NCBI GenBank assembly: GCA_020249025.1
Contig: JADCGM010000405.1
Location: 1 to 5,914 of the forward strand
Reading direction: 5' to 3'
DNA: 5,914 nucleotides
From: Alphaproteobacteria bacterium
Lineage (GTDB): Bacteria; Pseudomonadota; Alphaproteobacteria; Sphingomonadales; Sphingomonadaceae
Below the pieces are notes generated by a model. It did no database searches. It was not told where the DNA came from and saw only the letters and a list, made by a program, of their open reading frames with translations. Positions within the stretch are counted from its first letter, which is position 1. The number at the start of each line of letters is the position of its first letter. A program made the translations under genes and the position numbers. Of this stretch, positions 5,473-5,914 are shown in pieces.

Positions 5473-5850
5473 GTGCTGCATCATGTCTCCCTTGGAACCG
5501 CCGATCCCGAGCGCGCGCGGGCGTTCTACGACCCGGTCATGCGGGAGTTGGGCCTCGTTTGCACGCTGGCGACGGAGGAGGCGGTCGGCTACGGCGCGGG
5601 CATCACCGTCTTCAGTCTCAACCGCCCCGCCGACGGCCGGCCCGCAACCGGCGGCAACGGCGTCCATGTGGCGTTCGAGGTCGAGCATCGGGCAGCGGTC
5701 GACGCCTTCTTTGCGGTCGCGCTCAGCCACGGCGGTACGGCTGATGGCGCGCCCGGGCTGCGGCCGGAGTATGACGGGAACTACTACGCCGCCTTCGTCC
5801 GGGATCCCGACGGCAACAAGATCGAGGCGCTGACGTTCGCGGCGTCCTGA
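5473..5850 (+). CDS. VOC-family (glyoxalase/bleomycin resistance/dioxygenase fold) protein
   Basis: This 125-residue protein has the paired beta-alpha-beta-beta-beta repeats of the vicinal oxygen chelate fold. It begins LHHVSLGTADPERARAFYDP and ends with the family motif FVRDPDGNKIEAL (108-120). Candidate metal ligands are His4, His65 (GVHVAFEV) and Glu118. Many members lack known enzyme activity, and nothing in the sequence points to glyoxalase I, a dioxygenase or antibiotic binding in particular. The start is GTG at 5473, the only usual start codon that gives the family N-terminus; no clear ribosome site precedes it. The gene lies 57 bp after the sugar dehydrogenase stop, in the same reading frame and with no further stop between, so cotranscription is plausible. 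The conserved DPDGNKIEA ending indicates an intact protein. Confidence 0.9.
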   Translation: MLHHVSLGTADPERARAFYDPVMRELGLVCTLATEEAVGYGAGITVFSLNRPADGRPATGGNGVHVAFEVEHRAAVDAFFAVALSHGGTADGAPGLRPEYDGNYYAAFVRDPDGNKIEALTFAAS

Positions 5851-5914
5851 GGCGGGACTCCCCGCATGTGGCGCTCCATCCTGAGTCACCCCCACCCTTA
5901 CCCTCCCCCGGTTC
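5851..5914. other. Non-coding right edge with C-rich tract
   Basis: No gene or convincing start is seen in these 64 bases. The last 29 bases are pyrimidine-rich (runs of C broken by A and T) and end in CCTCCCCCGG. That could be the left arm of a terminator or of a dispersed intergenic repeat whose other half lies beyond the window. No pairing arm is present within the window, so this cannot be decided. Confidence 0.3.

Noticed and set aside
4438..5895. Long minus-strand open frame of 485 codons
   Set aside because: It is antisense to the sugar dehydrogenase and VOC genes, whose family motifs are unmistakable. The reverse product is Arg/Gly/Asp-rich and matches nothing I recognise.
1..5914. 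CRISPR array, tRNA, insertion sequence or prophage parts
   Set aside because: No regularly spaced repeats, cloverleaf-like segments, transposase motifs or terminal inverted repeats were seen. Composition is even across the window apart from the short AT-rich patch near 1377-1411.

Overview
The window is GC-rich throughout and carries seven coding regions, one of them cut by the left edge. Codon use, the strongly GC3-biased genes, and the combination of a bacterial alternative oxidase, cytochrome c' and an arabinose/galactose 1-dehydrogenase-type oxidoreductase suggest an alphaproteobacterium, most likely a sphingomonad (Sphingomonas/Novosphingobium type). The taxon is an inference from gene content; there is no rRNA or other marker gene here.

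Left block (1-2417): two translationally coupled genes on the minus strand encode a carboxymuconolactone-decarboxylase-family protein and a DUF849/BKACE beta-keto acid cleavage enzyme that runs off the left edge. They diverge from a plus-strand AraC-family regulator of the PF12625 (Arabinose_bd) plus HTH_18 type. The 75-bp divergent gap and the first codons of the regulator hold two identical 9-bp direct repeats exactly 21 bp apart. This is the geometry expected of an AraC-type operator, so the regulator probably controls itself and the catabolic pair.

Middle block (2418-4451): a 125-bp intergenic region has a TTGA-N6-TCAA palindrome (FNR/DNR-like) about 20 bp upstream of a possible -10. It precedes a three-gene respiratory cassette: a ubiquinol alternative oxidase, a periplasmic cytochrome c' with signal peptide and a C-terminal CxxCH haem site, and a membrane cytochrome b561. 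A 15-bp stem-loop lies between the oxidase and cytochrome c' genes. The last two genes are 12 bp apart. The combination (an NO- and cyanide-insensitive oxidase, an NO-binding cytochrome, a quinol-facing cytochrome b and an FNR-family-like box) suggests a nitric oxide or low-oxygen respiration module. This is the most interesting system in the window.

Right block (4452-5914): a stem-loop follows the b561 stop codon. Next come an NAD(P)-dependent Gfo/Idh/MocA sugar 1-dehydrogenase (L-arabinose/D-galactose type, first step of non-phosphorylative oxidation) and a small VOC-fold protein with a GTG start. The final 64 bases hold no gene and end in a C-rich stretch cut by the window edge.
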